From positions 5,901,091-5,965,090 of the forward strand of contig NZ_AP018288.1 of assembly GCF_002368335.1 (NCBI RefSeq): a DNA stretch of 64,000 nucleotides, given 5' to 3'. This document shows positions 8,723-16,967 of the stretch, in pieces; the stretch's first letter is position 1, and each line of letters opens with the position of its first letter. The notes under the pieces are model-generated. The model was not told the origin of the DNA and did no database searches. It was given only the letters and a program-made list of their open reading frames with translations. Origin of the DNA: Nostoc sp. NIES-4103. GTDB taxonomy: Bacteria; Cyanobacteriota; Cyanobacteriia; Cyanobacteriales; Nostocaceae. Position numbers and translations under genes: made by a program.

Positions 8723-9238
8723 ATGGCAAGAGTCGCTTTCACAAGGGAGTTATCGGTTAATTGGGCGAGTTTGATTGCTGATTTTTTGCTGGTGGGGATG
8801 GTTTTTGGCCCGCCAGTAGCCCCTTTTTTGGCTGCGTCTGGTGTGTCTTTGCTTAATGGTATTGCGGACATCATTTATTTCATGGGGAATCATGTATGTC
8901 CGCAACCAAATATGGGGTTAGATTTAGCACCGCCGTTTCTGATGGCTGTGTGTATGCGCTGTTACGGTACTGTGACAGGTTTGTTAATGACTCGTCTGCT
9001 GTATGGTGTGACTGGTGGCAAAGGTTTTTACTGGTTGAGTCAGTATGGTATGAATGGTGTAGCGCTAGCTAGTGTGTTGATGATGGCTTATCCGCTGGAA
9101 TTAGCGGCGCAGGTTTTTGGTTTGTGGAGTTTTAATAATTATATAGTTACGCCTTTTGGGTTAATTACGGGTTTGGCATGGGGATTGTTTATGATGCCGT
9201 TTTTGCATGGAGTGGAGATCAAATCAACAACTTCATGA
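8723..9238 (+). CDS. DUF2085 family membrane protein
   Basis: This 171-aa protein is a predicted inner-membrane protein of unknown function. It has four hydrophobic segments. The family signature is at residues 52-78: MGNHVCPQPN followed by MAVCMRCYGTVTG. These conserved Cys and His residues (H55, C57, C75, C78) suggest a metal or redox role, but none is established. The ATG at 8723 directly follows a purine-rich GAGAGAGGGAG stretch that can serve as the ribosome-binding site. Its upstream region begins about 60 bp from the TnpB element end, so its promoter may have been altered by that insertion. DUF2085 assignment is by motif recognition. Confidence 0.8.
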   Translation: MARVAFTRELSVNWASLIADFLLVGMVFGPPVAPFLAASGVSLLNGIADIIYFMGNHVCPQPNMGLDLAPPFLMAVCMRCYGTVTGLLMTRLLYGVTGGKGFYWLSQYGMNGVALASVLMMAYPLELAAQVFGLWSFNNYIVTPFGLITGLAWGLFMMPFLHGVEIKSTTS

Positions 9239-9314
9239 ACTAATAAAAACTGACTTAATCTTTTATCAAAAATTTCATAATTCTCCTGGTATTTTATTTG
9301 AATTAATTAGTATG
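9239..9314. other. Intergenic spacer
   Basis: AT-rich spacer between the DUF2085 gene and the next palindromic element. Nothing notable. Confidence 0.5.
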
Positions 9315-9556
9315 TAGCGGTTCTCACTAGGTTGCAATACAGCCGGAACCCCACCCTGCATTTGAGGGGCGCAAACGCTCCCCGTTTGCTCTTAAGGGTT
9401 GGGGGTGGGGTTGAAGCGTACCTCATGCCATTTCCATATAAAGACGCATAGACCCCACCACCTACGGCACTTCCCCGAACCTGCGCTTAGGTTGGGAGGG
9501 GTCAAAATAATATGCAGCTTCACAGAGAATTGGTATTATGCAACTGAGAACCGCTA
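9315..9556. mobile_element. 242-bp MITE with GCGGTTCTCA ends
   Basis: TAGCGGTTCTCA followed by GGTTGCAATAC at the left (9315-9340) is mirrored at the right (GTATTATGCAAC then TGAGAACCGCTA, 9533-9556). The ends differ only by two small indels. TA dinucleotides flank GCGG and CCGC, consistent with a TA-duplicating (IS630/Tc1-type) transposase. The interior is GC-rich and has no ORF. A related element lies at 16779-16925. Confidence 0.75.
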
Positions 9557-9766
9557 TAGTTACCAGTACAAAAACCAAAAGCCTTACAGTGATTGTGATA
9601 GGGCACAACGTACTCAGCCAAAAAAAATTGTTTGCAAAATCCGCCCCAACGCTGAAATAGAGTTTTCTGATTGAGCCTATTAAGAATAGAATAAGTAAAG
9701 TTTAAAATAAATGTGTATCTTTTTATAGAATTTTCGTTTAAAATTTTCATTAATATGAAGTATTAA

Positions 9767-10714
9767 ATGGCTAAATATATGCAAACCACAGAAATTCCTG
9801 TAGTCGTTGCCCATTTTAATAACAAGCCAAATTATTTAAAATTTGCCTTGGAATCAGCGGCAAAGTTTAACAAAACAGTTGTGCTTATAGGAGATAAAAC
9901 CAATGAAGATTTATGGATAAATCACTGGGATACGACTATAGTAGAGTTTGATAAATATGAAAAATTTCTGAAATACTATACTCAAATGACCCGTTTCTCA
10001 AAAGACTATGAAAATGGTTATTGGAAGCGTATGTTTATGGTAGAAAAATGGATGAAAGAGAGCGGTTATAAAGAGGTATTTTTGTTAGATAGTGATGTGA
10101 TGACTTTTGCTAATTATTCGAAAGAGATTGCTGCAATTTTATCTAATAATTATATGGTTGCTTTATCGGCTCCAGAAGATCAATCTAATTTTAGATGGGC
10201 AAATTCTTGTCATTGTTCCTATTGGACGCTTGCGGCATTGGAAGATTTTACAAATTTTTGCATTGAAGCATACATTAATAAAAACATAAGAGATAAGATA
10301 GACGCTAAATGGCAATGGCATCTTGATAATAATAAGCCAGGAGGAGTTTCTGAAATGACTTTATTATATCTATGGTCTCAGGTAAATTCTCAGGTGGCTA
10401 ATACTGCTAAAGTCATTAATGATATGGCAATAGATCACGCTATTAAGTTATCAAATAATTATTTTAAAAATGAATATAAAATGAAATTTGGGGTTAAAAA
10501 ACTTATCTTCAAAGATGGAATTCCTTATGGCTATAATCAAATTTTAAACAAAGAGATAAAGTTTTTGTGTCTGCATTGTCAGGGCAATGCAAAAGGCTCG
10601 ATGAAATTTTTGTATTATAAACAATTAAGACATTTATATTATCTTCCACCACTTGTTGCAACAATTCGATACAAGACGAGCCTCTTAATCAAAAAGATAA
10701 CAAATAATCGGTGA
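9767..10714 (+). CDS. Putative GT-A-type glycosyltransferase, paralog 1
   Basis: I do not recognise a named family for this 315-aa protein. A probable DxD motif, VFLLDSDVMTFANYS near residues 105-119, follows a predicted beta strand, as in nucleotide-sugar-dependent GT-A glycosyltransferases. The N-terminus (VVVAHFNNKPNYLKFAL) also resembles the first strand of such enzymes. Conserved features shared with the paralog at 11317 are NHWDTT, DMTLLYLWS-like and CLHCQGNAKGSMKF. There is no signal peptide or clear membrane segment; the C-terminus is basic. Codon use is AT-rich compared with neighbours, suggesting acquisition by transfer. The two genes are about 55% identical by eye and lie in tandem on the same strand, separated by mobile repeats. 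Glycosyltransferase is an inference from the DxD context. Confidence 0.55.
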   Translation: MAKYMQTTEIPVVVAHFNNKPNYLKFALESAAKFNKTVVLIGDKTNEDLWINHWDTTIVEFDKYEKFLKYYTQMTRFSKDYENGYWKRMFMVEKWMKESGYKEVFLLDSDVMTFANYSKEIAAILSNNYMVALSAPEDQSNFRWANSCHCSYWTLAALEDFTNFCIEAYINKNIRDKIDAKWQWHLDNNKPGGVSEMTLLYLWSQVNSQVANTAKVINDMAIDHAIKLSNNYFKNEYKMKFGVKKLIFKDGIPYGYNQILNKEIKFLCLHCQGNAKGSMKFLYYKQLRHLYYLPPLVATIRYKTSLLIKKITNNR

Positions 10715-10792
10715 AATTGGTAAAAAAGATTTGGTTGTACTCGGTTGCTTAGGAAATGCTACATAGTTTTTGTACATTTTTTAGAGATCCTC

Positions 10793-10961
10793 TTAGAGGA
10801 TGTCTGAAAAGTCCTTAACTATGTATCAAATGAGTTTAGATCCCCCTAAATCCCCCTTAAAAAGGGGGACTTTAATTCTTGTTCCCCCCTTTTTAAGGGG
10901 GGTTAGGAGGGATCTGAATGTACTTAAGATAACAGCCGAATACTTCTCAGACATCCTCTTA
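10793..10961. mobile_element. GAGGATGT MITE family, copy A
   Basis: The element is 10796-10958 (163 bp). Its ends GAGGATGTCTGAAAAGT and, inverted, GAGGATGTCTGAGAAGT match at 16 of 17 positions. TTA flanks both sides (10793-10795 and 10959-10961), a 3-bp target duplication. The interior contains a long imperfect stem of C-rich and G-rich strands. A second, incomplete copy starts right after it at 10962 (GAGAATGTTTGAAAGTATT) and shares the TTA. Confidence 0.85.
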
Positions 10962-11316
10962 GAGAATGTTTGAAAGTATTTTTATCAACATCAAAACCTC
11001 CCAAACCCCCCAGCTCCCCCGACCCTAATCCCCATCAAATTTGGGCTAAGCCTGAATTTGATGGTAGCCCCGTTTAAAAGCCTTGGCGAATGGACTTCGC
11101 GGCTACACAGGCGAAGTCCGCCTCCGCGAACTAACACAAAATCAAGGTTTTGAAACCCACCTGCATGGGTTTTGTTTGTATAGACGCGGTTTCTAGCCGC
11201 ACGTTTCGCGCTAATCTATGTGTCGCAAAGATTATTTAAATTGGTATTATGTGTATATTTTGATATCATTTTGGTTTACAATTCTTAGTGATGTCAACTA
11301 TTAAATAGTTAAATCA
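10962..11316. repeat. Truncated MITE copy and other repeats
   Basis: The left end of a second GAGGATGT-type element starts at 10962, but I find no matching right end. The following sequence holds hairpins CCCCATCAAATTTGG/CTGAATTTGATGG and GGACTTCGCGG/GGCGAAGTCC, both common types in this window. It separates the two glycosyltransferase-like paralogs. No gene is seen. Confidence 0.6.
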
Positions 11317-12234
11317 ATGGAAACCAAAGCAATTCCTGTAACAATCGTCTATTTTGGTGCAAAACCAAATTATTTAAAATTTGCCTTGCAATCAGCGGCA
11401 AACTTTAATAAAACGGTTGTACTGATAGGAGATCAAGCTAATAAAGATTTATGGAAAAATCACTGGGATACTACACCTATAGAATGTAGTAAATATCAAG
11501 CTTTTTTAAAAAATTATATCCACATGTCAACAAATTCTCAAGAGTTTGAAATTGCTTGTTTTAAAAGATTTTTCTATTTAGAACAATGGATGGAAAAAAA
11601 TGATATCAAAAAAGCATTTTTGTTAGATGGCGACATCATGACTTTTGCAAATTATTCAGAACAAATTGATTCAGTTTTACTTAATAATTGTATTGCAACT
11701 TTAATAACTCCAGAGAATCAACCCTACTTAAGATTTACATCTTCTCCTCATTTCTCATATTGGACTTTTGAAGGATTGAAGGATTTTACCAATTTTTGTA
11801 CTGAGGCATACACCAACAACATACTAAATAAACTTCAAGAAAAATATCAATGGCATATTAATAATAATCTGATAGGAGGAATATGTGACATGACTTTATT
11901 ATATTTGTGGTCTGAGGGAAATTCTCAAGTCGCTAGTCTTAATAGAGTCATCAATGATATGACGGTAGATACAAATATTAATGTATCAAGTAATTACTTT
12001 GATAATGAATATAGAATGCAATTTGGTGCCAAAAAGTTGATATTCAAAAAAGGAATTCCTTATGGTTATAATCAAATTTTAAACAAAGAGATTCAGTTTT
12101 TGTGTATACATTGTCAGGGTAAGGCAAAAGCCTTAATGAAATTCTTTTATTATCAAAAATTAAGAAATTTCTATTATCTTCCCAAAATTATTGCAAAAAT
12201 TAAATTACAGTTGAAGAGCTTAATCAGAAGATAA
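11317..12234 (+). CDS. Putative GT-A-type glycosyltransferase, paralog 2
   Basis: This 305-aa protein is a paralog of the gene at 9767, aligned over almost the full length. The candidate metal-binding motif reads AFLLDGDIMTFANYS, so DSD has become DGD; both forms keep the first and last Asp. Shared blocks include PNYLKFALQSAANFNKTVVL, NHWDTT, DMTLLYLWSEGNSQVAS, the GIPYGYNQILNKEI segment and FLCIHCQGKAKALMKF. The N-terminus lacks the six extra residues of paralog 1. Both may modify a surface polysaccharide or glycoprotein, but no other sugar gene adjoins them. The sequence is AT-rich and ends in a basic tail. The ATG at 11317 is the first in frame; no strong ribosome-binding site is visible. 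Confidence 0.55.
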   Translation: METKAIPVTIVYFGAKPNYLKFALQSAANFNKTVVLIGDQANKDLWKNHWDTTPIECSKYQAFLKNYIHMSTNSQEFEIACFKRFFYLEQWMEKNDIKKAFLLDGDIMTFANYSEQIDSVLLNNCIATLITPENQPYLRFTSSPHFSYWTFEGLKDFTNFCTEAYTNNILNKLQEKYQWHINNNLIGGICDMTLLYLWSEGNSQVASLNRVINDMTVDTNINVSSNYFDNEYRMQFGAKKLIFKKGIPYGYNQILNKEIQFLCIHCQGKAKALMKFFYYQKLRNFYYLPKIIAKIKLQLKSLIRR

Positions 12235-12287
12235 TAAGCAATAAATAAAAACTTTAAACTCCAAGTCACATTACAAGGGTTGAGTTT

Positions 12288-14159
12288 TTACAGTTCAGGT
12301 GATTTCGTTGGTTTTCGCACAGCCATAAACCATTGAGTGATTCCCTCGGCGATCGCTTTTGCCATTTTCTTCTGTTCTTCTGGGTTCATGATCTGCTCAA
12401 ATTCATCAGGATTACTCATAAAACCCAATTCCAGCAGTACTGATGGTGCAGCCGCTGGGCGTGTCAGCGCTAAATTATTCCAAAAAACACCGTAAGAAGG
12501 TTTACCTAGTTTTTTAACTACATGATTATGTAAAAACATTGCTAAACTGTGGGCTTGAGGCTGATACCAAAAAACTCCAAATCCTTTGGTTTTTTCAGCA
12601 TCGCCATCATCGGGTAGAGAGTTGTGATGGATAGAAACGGCGATCGCAGGTTTTTCTTTACTAATAATCACCTGACGTTCCACTAGCGAAAGTTCACGAT
12701 CATCCTCCCGCGTCATTACCACCGTTGCGCCTAGTTTTACCAAATTGTCCCGCAGCAACTTCGACACTATCAAGTTGACATCTTTTTCTAAATAACCAGT
12801 TGGCCCCGCAGCACCAGATTCTTTACCGCCATGACCGGGATCGAGTACAATCTTGATACCAGATAAAGGCTTTTGTCTGTTACGCCCAATTACAGGCGGA
12901 TGACGCAAAGCCAACACCAGGGTTGTACCGTCGTATCTCAACTGATATCCCCACTGTTGAGCTTTTTTGAGGTTAAAGGTGTATTGCACTTGTCCTGGGG
13001 CTACCTGTTGCCAGTCCAGGCGAGAAATTAAGGGGTCATCATCCAATCGAATAATGTCAGTTTGGGCAGTGGTGTTATAGAGTGTAAGGGTAAAATTATC
13101 TTTACCTTGTTGCACACTTACAGGTACAGGAACTTGTAGCGGAAAAGCCATCTCTGTTGCATTAGGGAGTTGACGGTATCCGACACTGCGAATAATTGTA
13201 CGTGGCGGAACTGCACCTGGTAGAATACGGGTCTCCTTACTATTAATCCAAGCTCCATAGTCTAGGCGTAACCATTCACCTTCCCTTCCTGTAACTGCTG
13301 CGCGTGTTCCTAATGGTAGTGGGGTGAGTCGAGAATAATCGGTACTAGGGCCAGTGCGTGCTACCCCTGAGTCTACTGTCACCTCAGCAACAGGCAACTG
13401 TGCAGGTGAGAGGATTTGAATTTTACCAGTTCCTGGTTGAGTTATCGTCTTGCCATTCAGCGTCAGTTGAAACTGAGGTTTTCCCAAATCTACCTCTTGA
13501 GTGACATCTGGGACAACAGCACCAGAAATGATGTTGTTACCGTAAATTAGACTCAAGATATTAGTATCGGGTTGGGGAACCGTAGTGCAACCCTCATACT
13601 TTCCTGCGGTAGACTGGGCAGTAGGTTGATTACGTCCCGTCAGGGCTGCCAAATTAGTTGGTAACTGTGCCTGCTGAGGCTGGGGGAAAAGGGCAACAGT
13701 TTGATTAGCCAGTTTGACAGAAACACTGGCATTGGGGGGTGCGATCGCGCTAAAACAAATAAGTTCCCCTGGTAGTCTGGCAATGTCAGATGCGGGAGTC
13801 AGAGAGGCTTTAGCAAAGGCTAACCCCTGTGGTAACTTTGGCTGAGTGTCAAGCCTAATCACCTTAATTAGAAGTTCTTGATTTTGGTAACGTACAGTAA
13901 AGAGATTCTCTCCCAACTGCAACGGTAAACTTGGGGAAAAATGACCAGCCTGACTTCGCCCAATTGGCTTACCATTGATGAAAACCTGACCATCTGTTGG
14001 TGCTGTGCCCAGGAAAAAAATTTTTTCGGCACTTGTCTGGTAGTTCGTCCGGGGAAAAACAACCACAAGAGATGATTCTGCCAATGCTACAGAGGGGGTG
14101 ACAAAAAAATAGCTTAAGACTACTATTCCTAAAAGTTTTTTCACGGCAAGATTACACAC
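12288..14159 (-). CDS. N-acetylmuramoyl-L-alanine amidase (Amidase_3)
   Basis: This 623-aa exported enzyme should cleave the amide bond between muramic acid and the stem peptide of peptidoglycan. A signal peptide spans about residues 1-28 (VVLSYFFVTPSVALA). The middle has a bacterial SH3-like region (VDSGVARTGPSTDYSRLTPLP) near residues 260-310. The C-terminal ~180 residues form the catalytic domain. Zinc ligands are visible: H in VLDPGHGGKESG, E in GYLEKDVNLI, and H in AVSIHHNSLPD. The catalytic Glu is in VLLELGFMSNPDE. It belongs to the AmiC-like family that in filamentous cyanobacteria helps perforate the septum, although this domain order differs from AmiC with AMIN domains. It is divergent from pyrG; the start codons are about 70 bp apart. 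Confidence 0.9.
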   Translation of the reverse strand: MCNLAVKKLLGIVVLSYFFVTPSVALAESSLVVVFPRTNYQTSAEKIFFLGTAPTDGQVFINGKPIGRSQAGHFSPSLPLQLGENLFTVRYQNQELLIKVIRLDTQPKLPQGLAFAKASLTPASDIARLPGELICFSAIAPPNASVSVKLANQTVALFPQPQQAQLPTNLAALTGRNQPTAQSTAGKYEGCTTVPQPDTNILSLIYGNNIISGAVVPDVTQEVDLGKPQFQLTLNGKTITQPGTGKIQILSPAQLPVAEVTVDSGVARTGPSTDYSRLTPLPLGTRAAVTGREGEWLRLDYGAWINSKETRILPGAVPPRTIIRSVGYRQLPNATEMAFPLQVPVPVSVQQGKDNFTLTLYNTTAQTDIIRLDDDPLISRLDWQQVAPGQVQYTFNLKKAQQWGYQLRYDGTTLVLALRHPPVIGRNRQKPLSGIKIVLDPGHGGKESGAAGPTGYLEKDVNLIVSKLLRDNLVKLGATVVMTREDDRELSLVERQVIISKEKPAIAVSIHHNSLPDDGDAEKTKGFGVFWYQPQAHSLAMFLHNHVVKKLGKPSYGVFWNNLALTRPAAAPSVLLELGFMSNPDEFEQIMNPEEQKKMAKAIAEGITQWFMAVRKPTKSPEL

Positions 14160-14228
14160 AATTTACCACAGTGACTGTGGCACAATGACGGGATGTATTT
14201 TGAGAAGTCGCTAAAAATTCAAACTACT

Positions 14229-15866
14229 ATGACTAAGTTTATCTTTGTAACTGGAGGTGTAGTTTCCAGTATAGGCAAAGGCATTGTAGCAGCAAGCCTG
14301 GGACGTTTACTCAAGTCACGGGATTATTCGGTGTCGATTCTCAAACTCGACCCCTATATTAACGTTGATCCGGGTACCATGAGTCCCTTTCAGCATGGAG
14401 AAGTGTTTGTTACCGAAGATGGCGCTGAAACAGATTTGGATTTGGGGCATTACGAACGTTTTACTGATACCTCCATGTCACGGCTAAATAGTGTCACCAC
14501 AGGCTCAATTTACCAAGCGGTAATCACAAGAGAGCGACGTGGCGACTATAATGGCGGCACTGTGCAGGTGATTCCCCACATCACCAATGAAATTAAAGAA
14601 CGAATTTTGTTAGTTGCTAAAGATACTAATCCATCTGTGGTGATTACAGAAATCGGTGGTACGGTGGGAGATATTGAATCACTACCGTTTTTGGAAGCTA
14701 TCCGCCAGTTACGGAAGCAGGTAGGACGGCAGAATGTGCTGTATATGCATGTCACACTCTTACCGTGGATTGCCTCAGCCGGCGAAATGAAAACTAAGCC
14801 GACACAGCATTCAGTCAAAGAACTCAGATCCATTGGCATCCAACCGGATATTTTAGTATGTCGGTGCGATCGCCCCATACCTGTGGGATTAAAACGCAAA
14901 TTGTCAGAATTTTGTGATGTCCCGGAAGAATGTGTGATTACCTCCCCAGATGCCAGCAGTATTTATGAAGTACCGCTGATTTTGGAACAAGAAGGACTGG
15001 CACAGCAAGCCTTGAAGTTGCTGCACATGGAACAACGCCAACCCAATCTCGTGCAGTGGCAAACAATGGTGGAACGCTTATACAGTCCTAAATACACAGT
15101 GGAAATTGCCATTGTCGGTAAATATGTCAGCTTAGGTGATGCTTATCTTTCTGTAGTGGAAGCACTGCGTCATGCTGCCATTGCCACTTATGGCAACTTG
15201 CGCTTGCGTTGGGTGAACTCAGAAAAGTTAGAGACAGAACCAGCCGAAAGTTATTTAGCGGGTGTGGATGGCATAGTTGTACCTGGAGGTTTCGGTATTC
15301 GGGGAGTAGACGGCAAAATCGCCGCCATTAAATATGCCCGCGATCGCCAAATTCCCTTCTTAGGTTTATGCTTAGGAATGCAGTGTACCGTCATTGAATG
15401 GGCTAGGAACGTCGGAGGCTTAACAGGTGCTAACAGTGCGGAATTTGACCCTGAGACTAACTATCCAGTGATTAACCTGCTGCCAGAACAACAAGACGTA
15501 GTTGATTTAGGCGGGACAATGCGTTTGGGTTTGTATCCTTGTCATATTTTGCCCAATAGTTTAGCTTTCCAGTTGTACCAAGAAAAAATCGTTTATGAAC
15601 GGCATCGTCATCGGTACGAGTTCAATAATACTTACCGCCAGCTGTTGTTAGATTCTGGCTATATTATCAGCGGTACCTCTCCCGATGGACGCTTAGTTGA
15701 AATTGTGGAATTTCCCCAACACCCCTTCTTTGTATCTTGCCAATTTCATCCGGAGTTTAAATCGCGTCCTAGCGTTCCTCATCCTTTATTTAAAGGGTTT
15801 ATGCAAGCTGCGATCGCTCGTACTCATTCAACCTCTGGTTTACAAACACCTGTAGAGGTGTCTTAA
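14229..15866 (+). CDS. pyrG: CTP synthase
   Basis: This enzyme makes CTP from UTP, ATP and glutamine, the last step of de novo pyrimidine nucleotide synthesis. From the ATG at 14229 the protein is 545 aa and starts MTKFIFVTGGVVSSIGKG, the usual start of the family. A longer frame from 14193 adds 12 unlikely residues. The N-terminal synthetase domain covers about residues 1-270, with the P-loop-like SIGKG and Mg-binding EDGAETDLDLGHYERF. The C-terminal class I glutamine amidotransferase domain has oxyanion-hole GGFG, nucleophile C381 in GLCLGMQC, and the His-Glu pair in CQFHPEFKSRP. Length and all key residues are normal. It is divergently transcribed from the amidase gene. Confidence 0.96.
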   Translation: MTKFIFVTGGVVSSIGKGIVAASLGRLLKSRDYSVSILKLDPYINVDPGTMSPFQHGEVFVTEDGAETDLDLGHYERFTDTSMSRLNSVTTGSIYQAVITRERRGDYNGGTVQVIPHITNEIKERILLVAKDTNPSVVITEIGGTVGDIESLPFLEAIRQLRKQVGRQNVLYMHVTLLPWIASAGEMKTKPTQHSVKELRSIGIQPDILVCRCDRPIPVGLKRKLSEFCDVPEECVITSPDASSIYEVPLILEQEGLAQQALKLLHMEQRQPNLVQWQTMVERLYSPKYTVEIAIVGKYVSLGDAYLSVVEALRHAAIATYGNLRLRWVNSEKLETEPAESYLAGVDGIVVPGGFGIRGVDGKIAAIKYARDRQIPFLGLCLGMQCTVIEWARNVGGLTGANSAEFDPETNYPVINLLPEQQDVVDLGGTMRLGLYPCHILPNSLAFQLYQEKIVYERHRHRYEFNNTYRQLLLDSGYIISGTSPDGRLVEIVEFPQHPFFVSCQFHPEFKSRPSVPHPLFKGFMQAAIARTHSTSGLQTPVEVS

Positions 15867-15997
15867 TCAATTCAAAATTCAAAAGATTGATTTTTGATTT
15901 TGGAATTAACGCACAGCAACATTGACTTGGGATTTCAGGAAATTTTTTAACATTCAGGGTGGCTATCTTTCGTAAACTTCGGACTTGAGGAGATGTT

Positions 15998-16420
15998 GTG
16001 GCGTACTGGGTGAAAATCCTTTACGAGAGGAAAGAATATGTAGTCAATTTCGACCATGTTAATGCTTTTTGTTACGAAAACAATGGCAGGGTTACTTTTT
16101 GGTTGCCCGATAGTGCTATTCCCATTGTGATTAACCCACAAAGTAATCCAGACGACTATCGAAAGGTGATCGATTATCTAGAACGTGTTACTGGGTTAGA
16201 AATAGAGAATGCCTACTGGGTAAAAATTATTTATGAAAAAAATGAATATGTAGTTAATCTCACCTGCGTTAGTTCCTTTTGTCAGGAATCTAATGGCAGG
16301 ATAACTTTTTGGTTGCCAGATGGGACTATCCCCATCATCATCAACCCTGTGAGTAATCCAGACTCTTATGAAAAAGTTTTACAATTCATTCAGAAGGAAA
16401 CTGGATATTCTTTCTCTTGA
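15998..16420 (+). CDS. Protein of two tandem ~70-aa repeats, unknown function
   Basis: This 140-aa protein consists of one domain duplicated in tandem. AYWVKILYERKEYVVNF (from residue 2) recurs as AYWVKIIYEKNEYVVNL (from residue 73). FCYENNGRVTFWLPDSAIPI recurs as FCQESNGRITFWLPDGTIPI, and NPQSNPDDY recurs as NPVSNPDSY. The pattern of alternating hydrophobic residues suggests a small beta-rich domain that would form a pseudo-dimer. There is no signal peptide or membrane segment. The start is a GTG at 15998 preceded by GAGGAG at 15987-15992, a good ribosome-binding site. It follows pyrG by 131 bp on the same strand. I do not recognise a family. Confidence 0.75.
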   Translation: MAYWVKILYERKEYVVNFDHVNAFCYENNGRVTFWLPDSAIPIVINPQSNPDDYRKVIDYLERVTGLEIENAYWVKIIYEKNEYVVNLTCVSSFCQESNGRITFWLPDGTIPIIINPVSNPDSYEKVLQFIQKETGYSFS

Positions 16421-16423
16421 AAA

Positions 16424-16528
16424 TAAAGCAGGGGACTGGGTACTGGTGACTGGGTACTGGGTGAAAAGGCTTTTTGTGTCTAAGTTTTATCATCTGTTGA
16501 TGTCCTAACAACCTTGGCTGTTGCTATA
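16424..16528 (+). repeat. 105-bp dispersed repeat, copy 2
   Basis: Starts with GGGGACTGGGTACTGG, then the shared core GTGAAAAGGCTTTTTGTGTC and ATCTGTTGATGTCCTAACA, and ends at GCTATA. It begins 3 bp after the stop codon of the tandem-repeat protein gene. It is more diverged from copies 1 and 3 than they are from each other. Confidence 0.8.
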
Positions 16529-16576
16529 AAGCACAATTCAATTTTGGATTTTGGATTTTGGATTGAAATTAATAAA

Positions 16577-16613
16577 ATGTAGGGTGCGTTGTCGCCCAGC
16601 GCAACGCACCGCC
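16577..16613. repeat. Short palindromic repeat (GTAGGGTGCGTTGTCGCC)
   Basis: GTAGGGTGCGTTGTCGCC and CAGCGCAACGCACCGCC form an imperfect hairpin. It abuts the stop codon of the ORF fragment at 16619 and probably truncated that gene's 3' end. This hairpin type is widespread in cyanobacterial genomes. Confidence 0.65.
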
Positions 16614-16618
16614 AATAA

Positions 16619-16804
16619 TTATTGCTGATTCAAGTTGAAATAATTACTTTTGACTCGTTCCACAGCTTGCTTTTCAGCATCAGTCAGAATCGGTAAATTC
16701 TTTGTCCATTCTGTGAAAAAGTTGCTGTCTGTAGTAAGTTGTAAAGCAAATTTTTCTTCTAGTTCGTAAAGACTAATGTAGCAGTTCTCGGTTGAGTGAA
16801 GCAC
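16619..16804 (-). pseudogene. Fragment of a small cyanobacterial protein, cut by repeats at both ends
   Basis: The frame encodes YISLYELEEKFALQLTTDSN and ends FNLNQQ. This resembles the N-terminal segment (RYLEEKFxLQL ... FFxEWxxxLPxLTDxEKxxxxRVKxxYxNL) of a common cyanobacterial protein family, sometimes annotated as restriction-endonuclease-like. The first eight codons lie inside the MITE at 16779-16925, so the native start has been replaced. The stop codon lies next to a palindromic repeat, and the expected downstream domain is missing. Most likely it is a remnant; a small expressed protein is not excluded. Confidence 0.6.
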
Positions 16805-16925
16805 AGTTTTGACCTCTCTCCAAACCTCTCTCCTACAAGGAGAGAGGCTTTGAGTGTTGTTCCCCTTCCCTTGTAGGGAAGGGGTTAGGGGTTAGGTTTG
16901 TATTTAATTCAACCGCAAACCGCTA
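16779..16925. mobile_element. 147-bp MITE with GCGGTT-type ends
   Basis: TAGCAGTTCTCGGTTGAGTGAA at the left pairs with TTAATTCAACCGCAAACCGCTA at the right, imperfectly. TA flanks both sides. The ends are related to those of the 242-bp element at 9315-9556. The interior (CCTCTCTCCAAACCTCTCTCC and CCCTTCCCTTGTAGGGAAGGGG) instead resembles the interior of the GAGGATGT MITE family, so interiors and ends have been exchanged. Confidence 0.7.
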
Positions 16926-16967
16926 TATCTCTAGCTTGGATAATTTGAACCATAATTTAAAATAAAT

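Noticed and set aside
14193..14228. N-terminal extension of CTP synthase
   Set aside because: The family starts at MTKFIFVTGG; the 12 extra residues are in the intergenic region next to the divergent amidase.
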